In this document: positions 1-8,591 of the stretch, in pieces
Position numbering within the stretch: the first letter of the stretch is position 1
How the letters are laid out: each line of letters starts with the position of its first letter
From: Cytophagaceae bacterium UBA7467
GTDB taxonomy: Bacteria > Bacteroidota > Bacteroidia > Cytophagales > Spirosomataceae
Assembly (NCBI GenBank): GCA_002479785.1
Contig: DLPD01000005.1
Coordinates: 62,001 to 126,000 of the forward strand
DNA length: 64,000 nt
Direction of reading: 5' to 3'
Notes under the pieces: generated by a model
Seen by the model: only the letters and a program-made list of their open reading frames with translations
The model's database searches: none
Told to the model about the DNA's origin: nothing
Position numbers and translations under genes: made by a program

Positions 1-77
1 CATCATTAACCTATATGGCCTTTACAGCTCGTGCGGTGGATTATGCAGTGAAAGAAATGAAAAAAGGAAACTTGTAA
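1..77 (+). CDS. C-terminal end of an unidentified protein (partial, 5' end outside window)
   Basis: An open frame runs in from the window edge and ends with TAA at 75-77, giving 24 complete residues that end in KEMKKGNL. The stop shares its last base with the ATG of the following nuclease gene (TAATG), so the two are very probably translationally coupled in one operon. The visible tail looks like a single amphipathic helix and is too short to assign to a family. Confidence 0.6.
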   Translation, partial: SLTYMAFTARAVDYAVKEMKKGNL

Positions 78-2899
78 TGCAGACATTTTTAGGTAAAACG
101 GCTGATCACCTCTTCCAAGCTCATGGCATGGAAGAGCTGAAAGATATTGCTGTCGTAATGCCCTCGCAACGGGGTATCCTTTACCTAAAGAAAGAATTAG
201 CCATTAGGGGTGATCGACCGTTTTTGTCTCCCGCTTTTTTTACAATAGAAGAATTTGTGTTGCAGATGACAGATTCTGTGCTGGAGGATCCGATTGACCT
301 GTTGATAGAGGCCTATGCCTGTTTTAAGGAAGTCGATTCGAAAGTTGATTTTGATCGTTTTGTCACGTGGGGGCAGATGATGTTGAAGGATTTCGATACG
401 ATAGATATGTATTTAGTGGATCCCTCGGCCTTATTTTCCTTTCTTTCCGAAGCTAAATCGATCGAACGCTGGGGCCAAGAATATGGGCAGGAACATGCGG
501 ATGAGTGGATAACGGCTAATACACAAGCCTATTTCAAATTATATGATTCTCTTTTAGAGGTCTATATTCGCCTTAAAAGTAGGTTAGAATCGAAAGGAAC
601 TACCTATAGGGGACTAGCCTATCGAAAATTGGTGGAGCTATTAGAGGCAGGTAAATCGCTCGGATTTAAGCAGATTTATTTTGTAGGATTTAATGCGCTC
701 TCTAAATCAGAGGAGACCATCATTCGTTTGTTATTACGGGAAAATGTGGCGCAGACGCTTTGGGATGCAGATGAATATTATGCCAAAAGCAAGCATCACC
801 GGGCAGGTAACTGGCTAAACCAGTATGCAGACCCTGGTGATTCTGCCTATTTATCACGCGGTCCATTTCATTGGATGGGGCGGGACTTGTTAGAAAAGCC
901 AAAAAAAGTTGAGATTATTGGATTAGCGAATCCATCTGCTCAGATTTTTGTGGCTTTGGATCAAATTCGCGCTTGGCAATCTGAACATGGGGATTTGGAA
1001 CAAGTAGCCCTCGTGTTAGGGGATGAGAGTCTTTTAGATTCATTATTGCCTTATTTAGGTGAATTTAAAGACCGCCTGAATATCACTATGGGTTATTCAT
1101 TAAAGAAGGCTCAAGTGTTTTCATTGATCGAGCTGTGGTGGTCCTTGGTACCTTTGGAAAAATACCCTGTTTCACAGCTGAAAGCATTGAAAGAACATCC
1201 ATTAATGTCTTCTATTTCTTTGCCTACCTGGAAAGAGACTGATTTATATTTGTCACATGTTCCAAGCGGCAGTAACCTTTTTATCCCATCTACTTCGTGT
1301 TTTCAGGACTGTTTAAAAGCGCTCATTTGCCTGCTGACGGATATTTTATACAAAACAGATAAGGATGATTGGGATGCAGAATCGCAGGCTATTTTGCAGG
1401 CTTTGACTGTGTTAGATAAGTTAGAAGAAATCGCGCAGTCGAATGACTTTATTACGGTGAAAAGTGGACAGGCTCTGTGTAAGCAGCTACTGCAGCAGCA
1501 AAAAATGACCTTTGAAGGGGCGGAAAATCGAACCTTACATGTAATGGGGCTGTTGGAAACTCGGACCTTGGATTTTGATAGGGTAATGGTTCTTTCGCTA
1601 AATGAAGGTAGCTTACCGGGAACAAGAAAGCGTGAAAGTTTGATACCTGTTGATATAGCGAATATGGCCGCCTTCTCGCTACCTACGTTCACACAAGCGG
1701 ATGCGGTGACGAGTTATCACTTTTATCGCTTGTTGCAGCGCCCTAAAGAAGCCGTGCTGGTGTATGTGCAGAATGAATCTTCTTCAGCCGAGGTAAGCCG
1801 TTTTATTCGCCAGATTCGCTATGATTGGGCCAAAAAGAATCCACATTTGACCCTGCGTGAGCCATTGGTTAAATTCAGTTCGAATAAGGCAAATAATCCA
1901 GAAATAACCTTGCGCATTGAGAAAACGCCGGAATTAATCTCAGAAATTAAAGACGTTCTAGCCAGAAGAGGATTATCTCCCTCATCAGTTGCCATGTTTG
2001 CCAGCTGTTCGCTAAAGTATTATTTCTCCCAAATAGTCAACTTGCAACAAGAAAAACAGCGGGATGATGAAATGGGGGCAGATGTTTTTGGGACTTGGGT
2101 GCACAAGGTACTGGAGTTACTCGATAAACAAATCATCGCCTCAGGGGGTTATGAGGATGGTCTTACTGTTGCAGAAAAGAAATCCTTAATTGAACCTTTG
2201 TTAGCGAAGGCAATGGAGGCGATTAAGGAGCGGGAGGGGAATTTCGAAGTAGAGAAAGGTTTTAATTATGTGTTGCAAGAAGTGGCTAAAACCTTGCTGG
2301 GCACTTATTTCGATAAATCCGCTGCCTGGTATGAAGAGCGAATCCAATTACTAGCCGTAGAGGAAGAAGTGAATACCGTGGTTTCTGTGCCAGTGGGCGC
2401 TGAAATTTGGCCGGTGAAAATGAAAGGTCGAATTGATCGGCTGGATTTGAAAGGAGGAGATGTCTTGCGTATTGTCGACTATAAGACAGGTAAAGTTCTA
2501 AAGAAAGACGTGGATGCGGGAGAAAATTTGGCAGAAACACTGAGAGACGAGGAACTAAAAGCTAAACTTTTTCAGTTGTGGATGTACAAATTTTTACTGA
2601 CAAAAGAGTTACTAAAAGCACCAGCGGATAGAAAAGAATTTCTACAAGATTTGGAAGTCGACCGCATTCGAATTCAGCCAGGTATCATTTCTTTCCGGAA
2701 TTTTGATGAAAAGGTGTTGTCTTCGCCACTTGAATTTACGGAAGGAGAGTCTGTAGTTGAATTTATTCAGGAATCAGAGAAGCTAGTGCAGTATTGGGTT
2801 GAGTCGCTCATTTCCCAGGATGAAGCCTTTGAGAAAACAGTGAATGTAGACCAATGTACTTATTGTGATTTTACCGCTATTTGCCATCGAAACGTGTAG
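77..2899 (+). CDS. AddB-like PD-(D/E)XK nuclease family protein
   Basis: A 940-residue protein resembling the AddB/RexB subunit of the RecBCD-type double-strand-break repair nuclease. The C-terminal domain carries the PD-(D/E)XK core: GRIDRLD at about 784-790 and VDYKTG at 800-805, which hold the metal-binding Asp and catalytic Lys. Four cysteines match the AddB iron-sulfur arrangement: C644 ahead of the nuclease core, then C927-x2-C930-x5-C936 at the C-terminus. The N-terminal two thirds look like an inactivated UvrD-type helicase; I see no Walker A motif, as is usual for Bacteroidota AddB. The start overlaps the stop of the upstream gene. No AddA-type helicase is visible in the window, so its partner must lie elsewhere. 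The family call is firm; the exact complex is inferred. Confidence 0.88.
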   Translation: MQTFLGKTADHLFQAHGMEELKDIAVVMPSQRGILYLKKELAIRGDRPFLSPAFFTIEEFVLQMTDSVLEDPIDLLIEAYACFKEVDSKVDFDRFVTWGQMMLKDFDTIDMYLVDPSALFSFLSEAKSIERWGQEYGQEHADEWITANTQAYFKLYDSLLEVYIRLKSRLESKGTTYRGLAYRKLVELLEAGKSLGFKQIYFVGFNALSKSEETIIRLLLRENVAQTLWDADEYYAKSKHHRAGNWLNQYADPGDSAYLSRGPFHWMGRDLLEKPKKVEIIGLANPSAQIFVALDQIRAWQSEHGDLEQVALVLGDESLLDSLLPYLGEFKDRLNITMGYSLKKAQVFSLIELWWSLVPLEKYPVSQLKALKEHPLMSSISLPTWKETDLYLSHVPSGSNLFIPSTSCFQDCLKALICLLTDILYKTDKDDWDAESQAILQALTVLDKLEEIAQSNDFITVKSGQALCKQLLQQQKMTFEGAENRTLHVMGLLETRTLDFDRVMVLSLNEGSLPGTRKRESLIPVDIANMAAFSLPTFTQADAVTSYHFYRLLQRPKEAVLVYVQNESSSAEVSRFIRQIRYDWAKKNPHLTLREPLVKFSSNKANNPEITLRIEKTPELISEIKDVLARRGLSPSSVAMFASCSLKYYFSQIVNLQQEKQRDDEMGADVFGTWVHKVLELLDKQIIASGGYEDGLTVAEKKSLIEPLLAKAMEAIKEREGNFEVEKGFNYVLQEVAKTLLGTYFDKSAAWYEERIQLLAVEEEVNTVVSVPVGAEIWPVKMKGRIDRLDLKGGDVLRIVDYKTGKVLKKDVDAGENLAETLRDEELKAKLFQLWMYKFLLTKELLKAPADRKEFLQDLEVDRIRIQPGIISFRNFDEKVLSSPLEFTEGESVVEFIQESEKLVQYWVESLISQDEAFEKTVNVDQCTYCDFTAICHRNV

Positions 2900-2915
2900 T
2901 TTAGAGAAAATCGCG

Positions 2916-2923
2916 TAATTTTG
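2916..2923 (+). promoter_or_regulatory. Candidate -7 promoter element before the SCP2-mnmE pair
   Basis: TAATTTTG matches the Bacteroidota sigma-A -7 consensus TAnnTTTG and sits 19 bases before the next ATG. No good -33 TTG is seen at the expected distance, so this is a half match only. Confidence 0.4.
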
Positions 2924-2942
2924 ACCCATAAATTGATATAAC

Positions 2943-3227
2943 ATGACATTTCAAGAAATCAACGAACGTATTATTGCATTAGCTGCTGAAAAAGGCGGTC
3001 AAGGTGTTTCATTTAAATTTGCTTTTCCAGGCGGAATCATCGTTGTAGGTGCGGATGGAACAGTATCCAATGAGAATTTGGATTCAGATTGCACTATCTC
3101 TACAACGGAGGAAACATTCACTTCCATCTTAAAAGGTGAATTGAATTCCATGATGGCTGTTATGACTGGTAAGGTGAAAATCTCTGGCGATATGTCTGTC
3201 GCGATGAAGTTGACTAATTTACTCTAA
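2943..3227 (+). CDS. SCP2 sterol-binding domain-containing protein
   Basis: A 94-residue single-domain protein of the sterol carrier protein 2 fold. The pattern of a short N-terminal helix, a central strand region with GxDG-like turns, the 'DCTISTTEETF' segment (about 49-59) and a C-terminal 'GKVKISGDMSVAMKL' (about 76-90) is typical of bacterial SCP2 domains, which bind lipids or acyl-CoA in a hydrophobic tunnel. There is no signal peptide, so it should be cytosolic. It ends 3 bases before the start of mnmE and probably shares a transcript with it, though no functional link is known. The ligand cannot be inferred. Confidence 0.85.
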   Translation: MTFQEINERIIALAAEKGGQGVSFKFAFPGGIIVVGADGTVSNENLDSDCTISTTEETFTSILKGELNSMMAVMTGKVKISGDMSVAMKLTNLL

Positions 3228-3230
3228 TTA

Positions 3231-4592
3231 ATGAATTTTAGCGACACGATAGTAGCACTAGCCACGCCCGCTGGGGTAGGAGCAATTGGTGTTATTCGAC
3301 TTTCAGGAGATCGAGCGATCGAAATCGTGAATGCCGTTTTTAAGCCCAAGGATCTCTCCAACCAAGCTTCTCATACGATTCATTATGGTCGTATCGAGTC
3401 GAATGGGCGTGTCTATGACGAAGTGGTCGCTAGTTTGTATATCGCACCCCGTTCCTACACAAAGGAAAATGTGGTGGAAATATCTTGCCACGGTTCACCT
3501 TTCATCCAAGAAAGTATCCTTCAATTGTTTGTCGAACAGGGGGCTCGCTTCGCTCGCCCCGGCGAATTTACCCAGCGCGCTTTCCTAAACGGAGCATTCG
3601 ACTTAGCACAGGCAGAAGCAGTAGCAGACGTCATCGCAGCCGATTCTGCTGCTTCCCAAAATGCGGCTTTGCGCCAATTGCGTGGCGGATTTTCGAAAGA
3701 ATTAGCCGCTTTGCGCGAGGAATTGATTCATTTTGCCTCTTTAATCGAGCTTGAATTGGATTTTGGTGAAGAGGATGTGGAATTCGCGGATCGCAAAGAT
3801 TTGGAAGTCCTGGTGAATCAATTATTAGATAATATTCGTCCACTAGTTAACAGCTTTAGAGCTGGCAATGCAGTGAAGAATGGGGTAGCAACAGTCATTG
3901 TGGGTAAACCCAATGCAGGAAAATCAACCTTATTGAATGCCTTATTAAACGAGGATAGAGCCATTGTGTCTGATATTGCAGGAACTACCCGTGATTCCCT
4001 CGAGGACGAATGGACATTAGGTGGAATTAAATTTCGATTAGTGGATACGGCTGGATTGCGTGAAACGTCAGACGTCATAGAGGCCCTAGGTGTAGAAAGA
4101 ACGCAAGCTTGGGTGAAGAAAGCACAAGTGGTCATATATATGGCTGATGCGACGTCTGAAACACCTGAGGGACTCGCTAAGGGTGTGGAATCTTTAGGGG
4201 TGCTTGATATCCCGGTGATAAAGTTGTTGAATAAAGTAGATCAAATCTCTGATTTGTCTGCGTTTAAGTCAGCCATCCCTGATTTAATCCCCATATCCGC
4301 TAAAAATCGTGATGGACTTAATGACCTCGAAACTGCCTTGCTGAATGCAGTCGGATTAGATCAAGTAAGCACGAATGGAACTTTAGTGACAAATCTTCGT
4401 CATTATCAGCAACTATTGCAAACGCAAGAAACTTTAGAAGGCGTCCTAAATGCATTGCAAACGGGTTTAACAGGCGATCTTATCGCCCAAGACCTTCGTT
4501 ATGCCTTACATCACTTAGGTGAGATTACAGGACAAATCTCGAATGACGATCTGTTGAAAAATATCTTTGGGAAGTTTTGTATAGGTAAATAA
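3231..4592 (+). CDS. mnmE: tRNA uridine-5-carboxymethylaminomethyl(34) synthesis GTPase MnmE
   Basis: 453 residues, the usual MnmE length. With MnmG it installs the cmnm5 group on U34 of tRNAs that read split codon boxes. The N-terminal folate-binding domain (about 1-120) is followed by a helical domain interrupted by the G domain. G1 is GKPNAGKS at about 225-232, the DTAG switch 2 motif is at 272-275 and NKVD (G4) at 334-337. The protein ends in the diagnostic CIGK (450-453), whose Cys is essential in the family. The start is the ATG 3 bases after the SCP2 stop. All motifs are intact. Confidence 0.97.
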   Translation: MNFSDTIVALATPAGVGAIGVIRLSGDRAIEIVNAVFKPKDLSNQASHTIHYGRIESNGRVYDEVVASLYIAPRSYTKENVVEISCHGSPFIQESILQLFVEQGARFARPGEFTQRAFLNGAFDLAQAEAVADVIAADSAASQNAALRQLRGGFSKELAALREELIHFASLIELELDFGEEDVEFADRKDLEVLVNQLLDNIRPLVNSFRAGNAVKNGVATVIVGKPNAGKSTLLNALLNEDRAIVSDIAGTTRDSLEDEWTLGGIKFRLVDTAGLRETSDVIEALGVERTQAWVKKAQVVIYMADATSETPEGLAKGVESLGVLDIPVIKLLNKVDQISDLSAFKSAIPDLIPISAKNRDGLNDLETALLNAVGLDQVSTNGTLVTNLRHYQQLLQTQETLEGVLNALQTGLTGDLIAQDLRYALHHLGEITGQISNDDLLKNIFGKFCIGK

Positions 4593-4777
4593 GCAGCCTT
4601 TGGCTGCAGTCAAAAAGTCGCCGCTAGCGGCTTAGTCAAAGAGTCCGAAGTTTTAGAATATTGATTGAAGAGTATAGATTTAGTTTGACGATTTGACTTG
4701 TAGTCAAGATTCCTTCTTAGCATTCGTAAAAAATATGACGTAGGCCATTTTTAAGAATACTAAGAAGGAATCAGACT
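4593..4777. terminator. Structured convergent intergenic region with three inverted repeats
   Basis: Between convergent mnmE and the MoxR gene lie three separate dyads. gcagcc-ttt-ggctgc at 4593-4607 starts at the mnmE stop. A perfect 12-base palindrome, gccgctagcggc, sits at 4620-4631. A long imperfect stem pairs 4708-4725 with 4755-4772 (17 of 18 bases), extended outward by agtc/gact at 4702-4705 and 4774-4777. The long stem ends next to the MoxR stop codon and probably acts as a terminator or 3' end stabiliser for one or both genes, although a clear U-tract is missing. Confidence 0.6.
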
Positions 4778-4779
4778 AT

Positions 4780-6210
4780 TTAAAATAAATCTTTAAACTG
4801 AAAACCATTAGTCAATCTTTCCTTACCCAATTTCTGATACTCCACTAGCGCCCAAAGCACAAATTCCTTCAAGAACAACTTATCCTCCGCCTCAACATCA
4901 GGTTGATAACGAACGATCAAATCCTCTAATGACTTGATATCGTTCAAAGTCGAAGCATAATCAGCCGCATTGCATTCGTCATATAAAACCACGCCGCCTT
5001 CCGCATAAACAGCCTCCATTAATGCCGCATAAGGACTTTCTTCGATCTTCTTAGATAGCTTTTCAATCTTAGGGAATAAACCAGGGAAGAAAGATTTGAT
5101 AGCGGAACCGATTAATTGCTCAGCCACAAAAGCCGCACCTTCTTGTTCCCCCTCATATACTAATTCTACCTTTCCTGTGATGGCTGGGATCATTCCCATG
5201 AAGTCTGCCAAACGCACAGTTGTCGTTTTCTCCCGATTAATCAAGGCACGTCTTTCGGCAGTACTTACTAAATTCTCGAGCATTGAAATACTCATACGGG
5301 CACTTACACCGCTTTTAGTATCAATGTATTCGCTCTCTCTCGCCTCGAATATGATTTGTTCTACTAAGTCATACGCTAAATTCGGTACATAGACACGATC
5401 TGATTGAGCCGCATTAATGCGAGCTTCTTGAGATGAAATTTTGCGGGCTATCGCAATACTTTCTGGGTAATGGGTCAAGATTTGAGAGCCAATACGGTCC
5501 TTCAATGGCGTCACAATACTCCCTCTATTGGTATAATCCTCTGGATTTGCCGTGAAGATGAATTGAAGATCGAGTGGTAAACGCAGTTTGAAGCCACGGA
5601 TTTGAATATCGCCCTCTTGTAAAATATTGAACAAGGCTACTTGAATGCGCGCTTGCAAATCAGGAATCTCGTTAATGACAAAAATGCAGCGATTGGCTCT
5701 AGGAATCATCCCAAAGTGAATCACCCGGTCATCTGCATAGGATAATTTTAAATTCGCCGCTTTGATCGGATCCACATCTCCGATTAAATCGGCTACCGTA
5801 ACGTCTGGCGTAGCTAATTTTTCTGCAAATCTTTCTGAACGATGCAACCATGCAATTGGTGTTGCATCTCCCTGAGCAGCAATTAAATCGATTGCGAATC
5901 TGGAAATAGGCGCTAAGGGATCATCATTAATTTCAGAACCAGCTACATAAGGAATGTATTCGTCTAACAGATTAACCATTAAACGTGCCAAACGTGTCTT
6001 TGCTTGTCCACGTAAACCTAATAAATTGATATTGTGTCTTGATAAAATCGCGCGCTCTAATTCCGGTATAACCGAGTTTTCAAAACCGTGTACGCCTTCG
6101 AAAACGGTTGTTCCCGCCTCCATGTGTTTAATCAAGTTGTCTCTTAATTCGTCTTTAATCGATTTGCTTTGATAGCCTGAGGCCTTTAATTCGCCTAAAT
6201 TGTTGATCAT
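4780..6210 (-). CDS. MoxR-type AAA+ ATPase (magnesium chelatase subunit I-like)
   Basis: A 476-residue AAA+ ATPase of the MoxR/Mg-chelatase ChlI group. Such proteins pair with a von Willebrand factor A protein and act as ATP-driven chaperones that insert metals or remodel protein complexes. The P-loop is GLRGQAKT at 65-72, with Ala in place of the usual Gly before Lys. Walker B reads IFVINE with Asn-Glu at 180-181, and the sensor-1 region FTANPED follows at about 219-225. The VWA partner lies directly upstream with a 1-base gap, so the two form an operon. The deviating P-loop and Walker B look like family variants because hydrophobic context and Lys-Thr are kept. The client is unknown. Confidence 0.85.
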   Translation of the reverse strand: MINNLGELKASGYQSKSIKDELRDNLIKHMEAGTTVFEGVHGFENSVIPELERAILSRHNINLLGLRGQAKTRLARLMVNLLDEYIPYVAGSEINDDPLAPISRFAIDLIAAQGDATPIAWLHRSERFAEKLATPDVTVADLIGDVDPIKAANLKLSYADDRVIHFGMIPRANRCIFVINEIPDLQARIQVALFNILQEGDIQIRGFKLRLPLDLQFIFTANPEDYTNRGSIVTPLKDRIGSQILTHYPESIAIARKISSQEARINAAQSDRVYVPNLAYDLVEQIIFEARESEYIDTKSGVSARMSISMLENLVSTAERRALINREKTTTVRLADFMGMIPAITGKVELVYEGEQEGAAFVAEQLIGSAIKSFFPGLFPKIEKLSKKIEESPYAALMEAVYAEGGVVLYDECNAADYASTLNDIKSLEDLIVRYQPDVEAEDKLFLKEFVLWALVEYQKLGKERLTNGFQFKDLF

Positions 6211-6211
6211 C

Positions 6212-7321
6212 TTATTTGAGTCTTTTCTTTCTATTCGTTTCGTAATCGTGGAAAATCATTTCCCCTAAGCCCTTCAAGCCAGTGTAAAAGGCCTTTCCTT
6301 GGTTTGCTTCCGTAAACTTGTCCACAAATTGCTGAAGATAGGAATCTCTAGCTATCATGAACGTAGTAATGGGAATATGTAATTTACGTGCCTGTGCTGC
6401 CTGTGTATAACATTTTTCTGTCACATAAGGATCGAGGCCGTTGCTATTCATATAATAGGTGCCGTCTTTTTCCCGAACACAGCTCGGCTTGCCGTCGGTA
6501 ATCATAAAAATCTGTTTATTGGTATTGCGCTTTCTACGCAGAATATCCATCGCTAATTGCAATCCCGCCACCGTATTCGTGTGGTATGGTCCCACTCTCA
6601 AATAGGGGATATCCTTGATGGAAATACTCCAGGCATCGTTTCCGAAGACTAGAATGTCGATGGTATCTTTAGGGTATCGAGTGGTAATGAGTTCTGCCAA
6701 AGCCATTGCCACCTTCTTCGCCGGCGTAATCCGATCCTCGCCGTATAGGATCATGGAGTGGCTAATGTCAATCATCAAAACTGTGCTCATTTGGGATTTA
6801 TATTGTGTGTCTTCCACCACTAAATCCTCTTCCGTTAATTCGAAATCACCAATTCCGTGATTGATTTGGGCATTTTTCAGACTCTCGGTGAGGGAGATTT
6901 TCTCCAGACTATCACCAAAATGGTAGGATCTAAATTCTCCCGTCATTTCATCTCCCTGACCAGAAGCCTTGGTCTTGTGATTCCCAGCACCGCTTTTATG
7001 TAAGTTTCCGAAAATAGTTTCTAAAGCGGTCTGGCGGATGGCCCGCTCGGTTTTGGCCGTAATCCCCATCCCGGAACCTCCATTTTCATCGATTTCTTCG
7101 CGGATATAGCCTTTGGTCTTTAAATCTTCAATAAAATCCTCAATCGTATAATGCTCATCTGTCAGCTCATATTCCTGGTCTAATTCGCGCAACCACTCGA
7201 TTGCCTCATCAAAATCCCCTGACGTGTGTGTGATTAATTCCTTGAAAATTCCAAAAAGTTTATCAAAAGGGGAGATGCTCTTCTCCTCAAACTCTTTGAA
7301 ATAAAAACCCTTTTTATTCAT
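6212..7321 (-). CDS. VWA domain-containing protein paired with the MoxR ATPase
   Basis: 369 residues. The C-terminal half is a von Willebrand factor A domain with an intact MIDAS: DISHS at 185-189, a Thr around 248-250 and TDGKPS at 275-280, so it should bind a divalent metal. The N-terminal half is charged and helical, with a Gly/Lys-rich linker around 110-125. There is no signal peptide or membrane segment, so it is cytosolic. It is the first gene of the pair and is followed after 1 base by the AAA+ gene. By analogy with ChlD/CoxE/YehP-like proteins it is probably the adaptor that links the ATPase to its substrate; which substrate is not evident. Confidence 0.85.
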   Translation of the reverse strand: MNKKGFYFKEFEEKSISPFDKLFGIFKELITHTSGDFDEAIEWLRELDQEYELTDEHYTIEDFIEDLKTKGYIREEIDENGGSGMGITAKTERAIRQTALETIFGNLHKSGAGNHKTKASGQGDEMTGEFRSYHFGDSLEKISLTESLKNAQINHGIGDFELTEEDLVVEDTQYKSQMSTVLMIDISHSMILYGEDRITPAKKVAMALAELITTRYPKDTIDILVFGNDAWSISIKDIPYLRVGPYHTNTVAGLQLAMDILRRKRNTNKQIFMITDGKPSCVREKDGTYYMNSNGLDPYVTEKCYTQAAQARKLHIPITTFMIARDSYLQQFVDKFTEANQGKAFYTGLKGLGEMIFHDYETNRKKRLK

Positions 7322-7378
7322 GTCTTTTAAACCCTAATAGCACTTTAATTGTTCAAATAAACAGCTAAATTTGATAAA

Positions 7379-8044
7379 ATGAGTGAGCAAATTATATCTT
7401 TTCGGTTTTTATCTTTCCATGGCTTCGCAAACAAGCGCTTTGCCTTTGCAGAAATGGGCCGCTCATTTGTTCAAAAATGGGAATCGAAAGGTCTTCAATT
7501 CGCAAAGCATTTAGGCGTAGGAGCTGGAAATGGTTTTTCTATATGGCCTGACTTTTCTTCGTATGCATTTTTGGGTGTGTTTGAAAATCAAGCTGCGTCG
7601 GATCATTTTTTCAATACAAATGAACGTTGGTTGAACCTAGTTTCCCATTCATCTGCCACAAAAGGTTGGGATGCTGTTGCCATAAAGGGCCATGGTACTT
7701 GGAACGGTAGGAATCCCTTTTCCATTGTGGAGGATCCGGGAAATGGTCCCCTTTTAGTGATGACACGCGCTAGCATTGTTTGGTATAAATCCCCCATTTT
7801 CTGGTTCTACGTCTCCCACGCGAGTAAATATTTAGAAAATCGTGCAGGTTTGCTATTTGCCAAAGGGGTAGGCGAATTCCCCCTTATCGAACAAGCTACG
7901 TTAAGTCTTTGGGAGTCTTCAGAAAGCTTGGATTCCTTTGCCTACAAAAGTAAGGAACACACGCCTATGATTAAGAAGACCAGGATGATAGGGTGGTATT
8001 CGGAAGAGATGTTTACTCGATTCAGGGTAATTTTAGTTTTGTGA
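7379..8044 (+). CDS. CrtA-like spheroidene monooxygenase family protein
   Basis: 221 residues resembling the CrtA family of carotenoid 2-ketolases/hydroxylases. Recognisable segments are the GAGNGFSIWPDFSSYA stretch at about 49-64, a TLSLWESSESL region near 178-188 and the C-terminal RMIGWYSEEMFTRF near 201-214. In flexixanthin-making Bacteroidota, CrtA-like enzymes are candidates for 2'-hydroxylation of an acyclic carotenoid end. No other carotenoid gene is seen within the window, so it is either detached from the crt cluster or works on another substrate. It is monocistronic and followed by a strong terminator. Family call good, reaction inferred. Confidence 0.75.
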   Translation: MSEQIISFRFLSFHGFANKRFAFAEMGRSFVQKWESKGLQFAKHLGVGAGNGFSIWPDFSSYAFLGVFENQAASDHFFNTNERWLNLVSHSSATKGWDAVAIKGHGTWNGRNPFSIVEDPGNGPLLVMTRASIVWYKSPIFWFYVSHASKYLENRAGLLFAKGVGEFPLIEQATLSLWESSESLDSFAYKSKEHTPMIKKTRMIGWYSEEMFTRFRVILVL

Positions 8045-8095
8045 TGCGACTAATTAAATTACAAAAACCAAAGCAAAAAGTTCAAAGTAGGAATC

Positions 8096-8126
8096 AAAAA
8101 AGGGATCGAATTTCGATCCCTTTTTT
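8096..8126 (+). terminator. Intrinsic terminator after the crtA-like gene
   Basis: A near-perfect hairpin: gggatcga (8102-8109) pairs with tcgatccc (8113-8120) across a 3-base loop. The stem is extended by A6 on the left and T6 on the right, so it can work in both directions. Confidence 0.85.
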
Positions 8127-8209
8127 GATAAGTATAATTAATACTTTATGAATTCATCGCCATAGGCGATTCCATCTTTGAACTTTGATCTTTGAACTTT
8201 GCTTTTTGA

Positions 8210-8240
8210 ATTCGATAAAATGCGAAGCATTTTATCGAAT
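8210..8240 (-). terminator. Hairpin spanning the glnB stop codon
   Basis: attcgataaaatgc (8210-8223) is perfectly complementary to gcattttatcgaat (8227-8240) with a 3-base loop. It covers the last codons and stop of glnB (stop at 8232-8234), so it probably marks the 3' end of the amt-glnB transcript. No clear U-tract follows on the minus strand, so it may be a stabilising or processing hairpin instead. Confidence 0.55.
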
Positions 8241-8573
8241 AGCCTCAATTCCTCTCGTTCTCGTACGAATACGGATCGCATCTTGTACGTCGTAGACGAA
8301 GATTTTGCCATCTCCTACGTTGCCTTCTGAAGCGTTGTCAAGGATGACATCTAAGCATTTTTCTAGATTCTCGTCACTCACGACACAGATGATCATGACC
8401 TTTGGTAACAAGATCATCGATTTTTCTGTTCCGCGGTATATTTCTGAATACCCTTGTTGTAATCCGGCTCCTCGAACGGGAACAACGGTCATGCAAGGAA
8501 TATCGGCATCGATCAAGCCTTTTTGAATAGCTTTTAATTTCGATGGTTTTACAATGGCTTCTACCTTTTTCAT
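8232..8573 (-). CDS. glnB: P-II family nitrogen regulator (GlnB/GlnK type)
   Basis: 113 residues, the typical PII length. PII trimers sense ATP/ADP and 2-oxoglutarate and bind target proteins through the T-loop, here probably blocking the neighbouring ammonium channel. The conserved start KKVEAIVKP, the T-loop with EIYRGTE (44-50), the LLPKV segment and the GDGKIFV B-loop are all present. Position 51, the uridylylated Tyr of proteobacterial PII, is Lys, so control by uridylylation is not expected. Tyr46 is kept. The gene follows amt by 18 bases on the same strand, the classic amt-glnK order. Its last codons lie in a hairpin. Confidence 0.93.
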   Translation of the reverse strand: MKKVEAIVKPSKLKAIQKGLIDADIPCMTVVPVRGAGLQQGYSEIYRGTEKSMILLPKVMIICVVSDENLEKCLDVILDNASEGNVGDGKIFVYDVQDAIRIRTRTRGIEAIR

Positions 8574-8591
8574 ATCGTATTTTTTTAGCTA

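Noticed and set aside
1303..1692. 129-residue antisense ORF inside the AddB-like gene
   Set aside because: It is a Ser/Cys-rich shadow of a well-supported coding frame.
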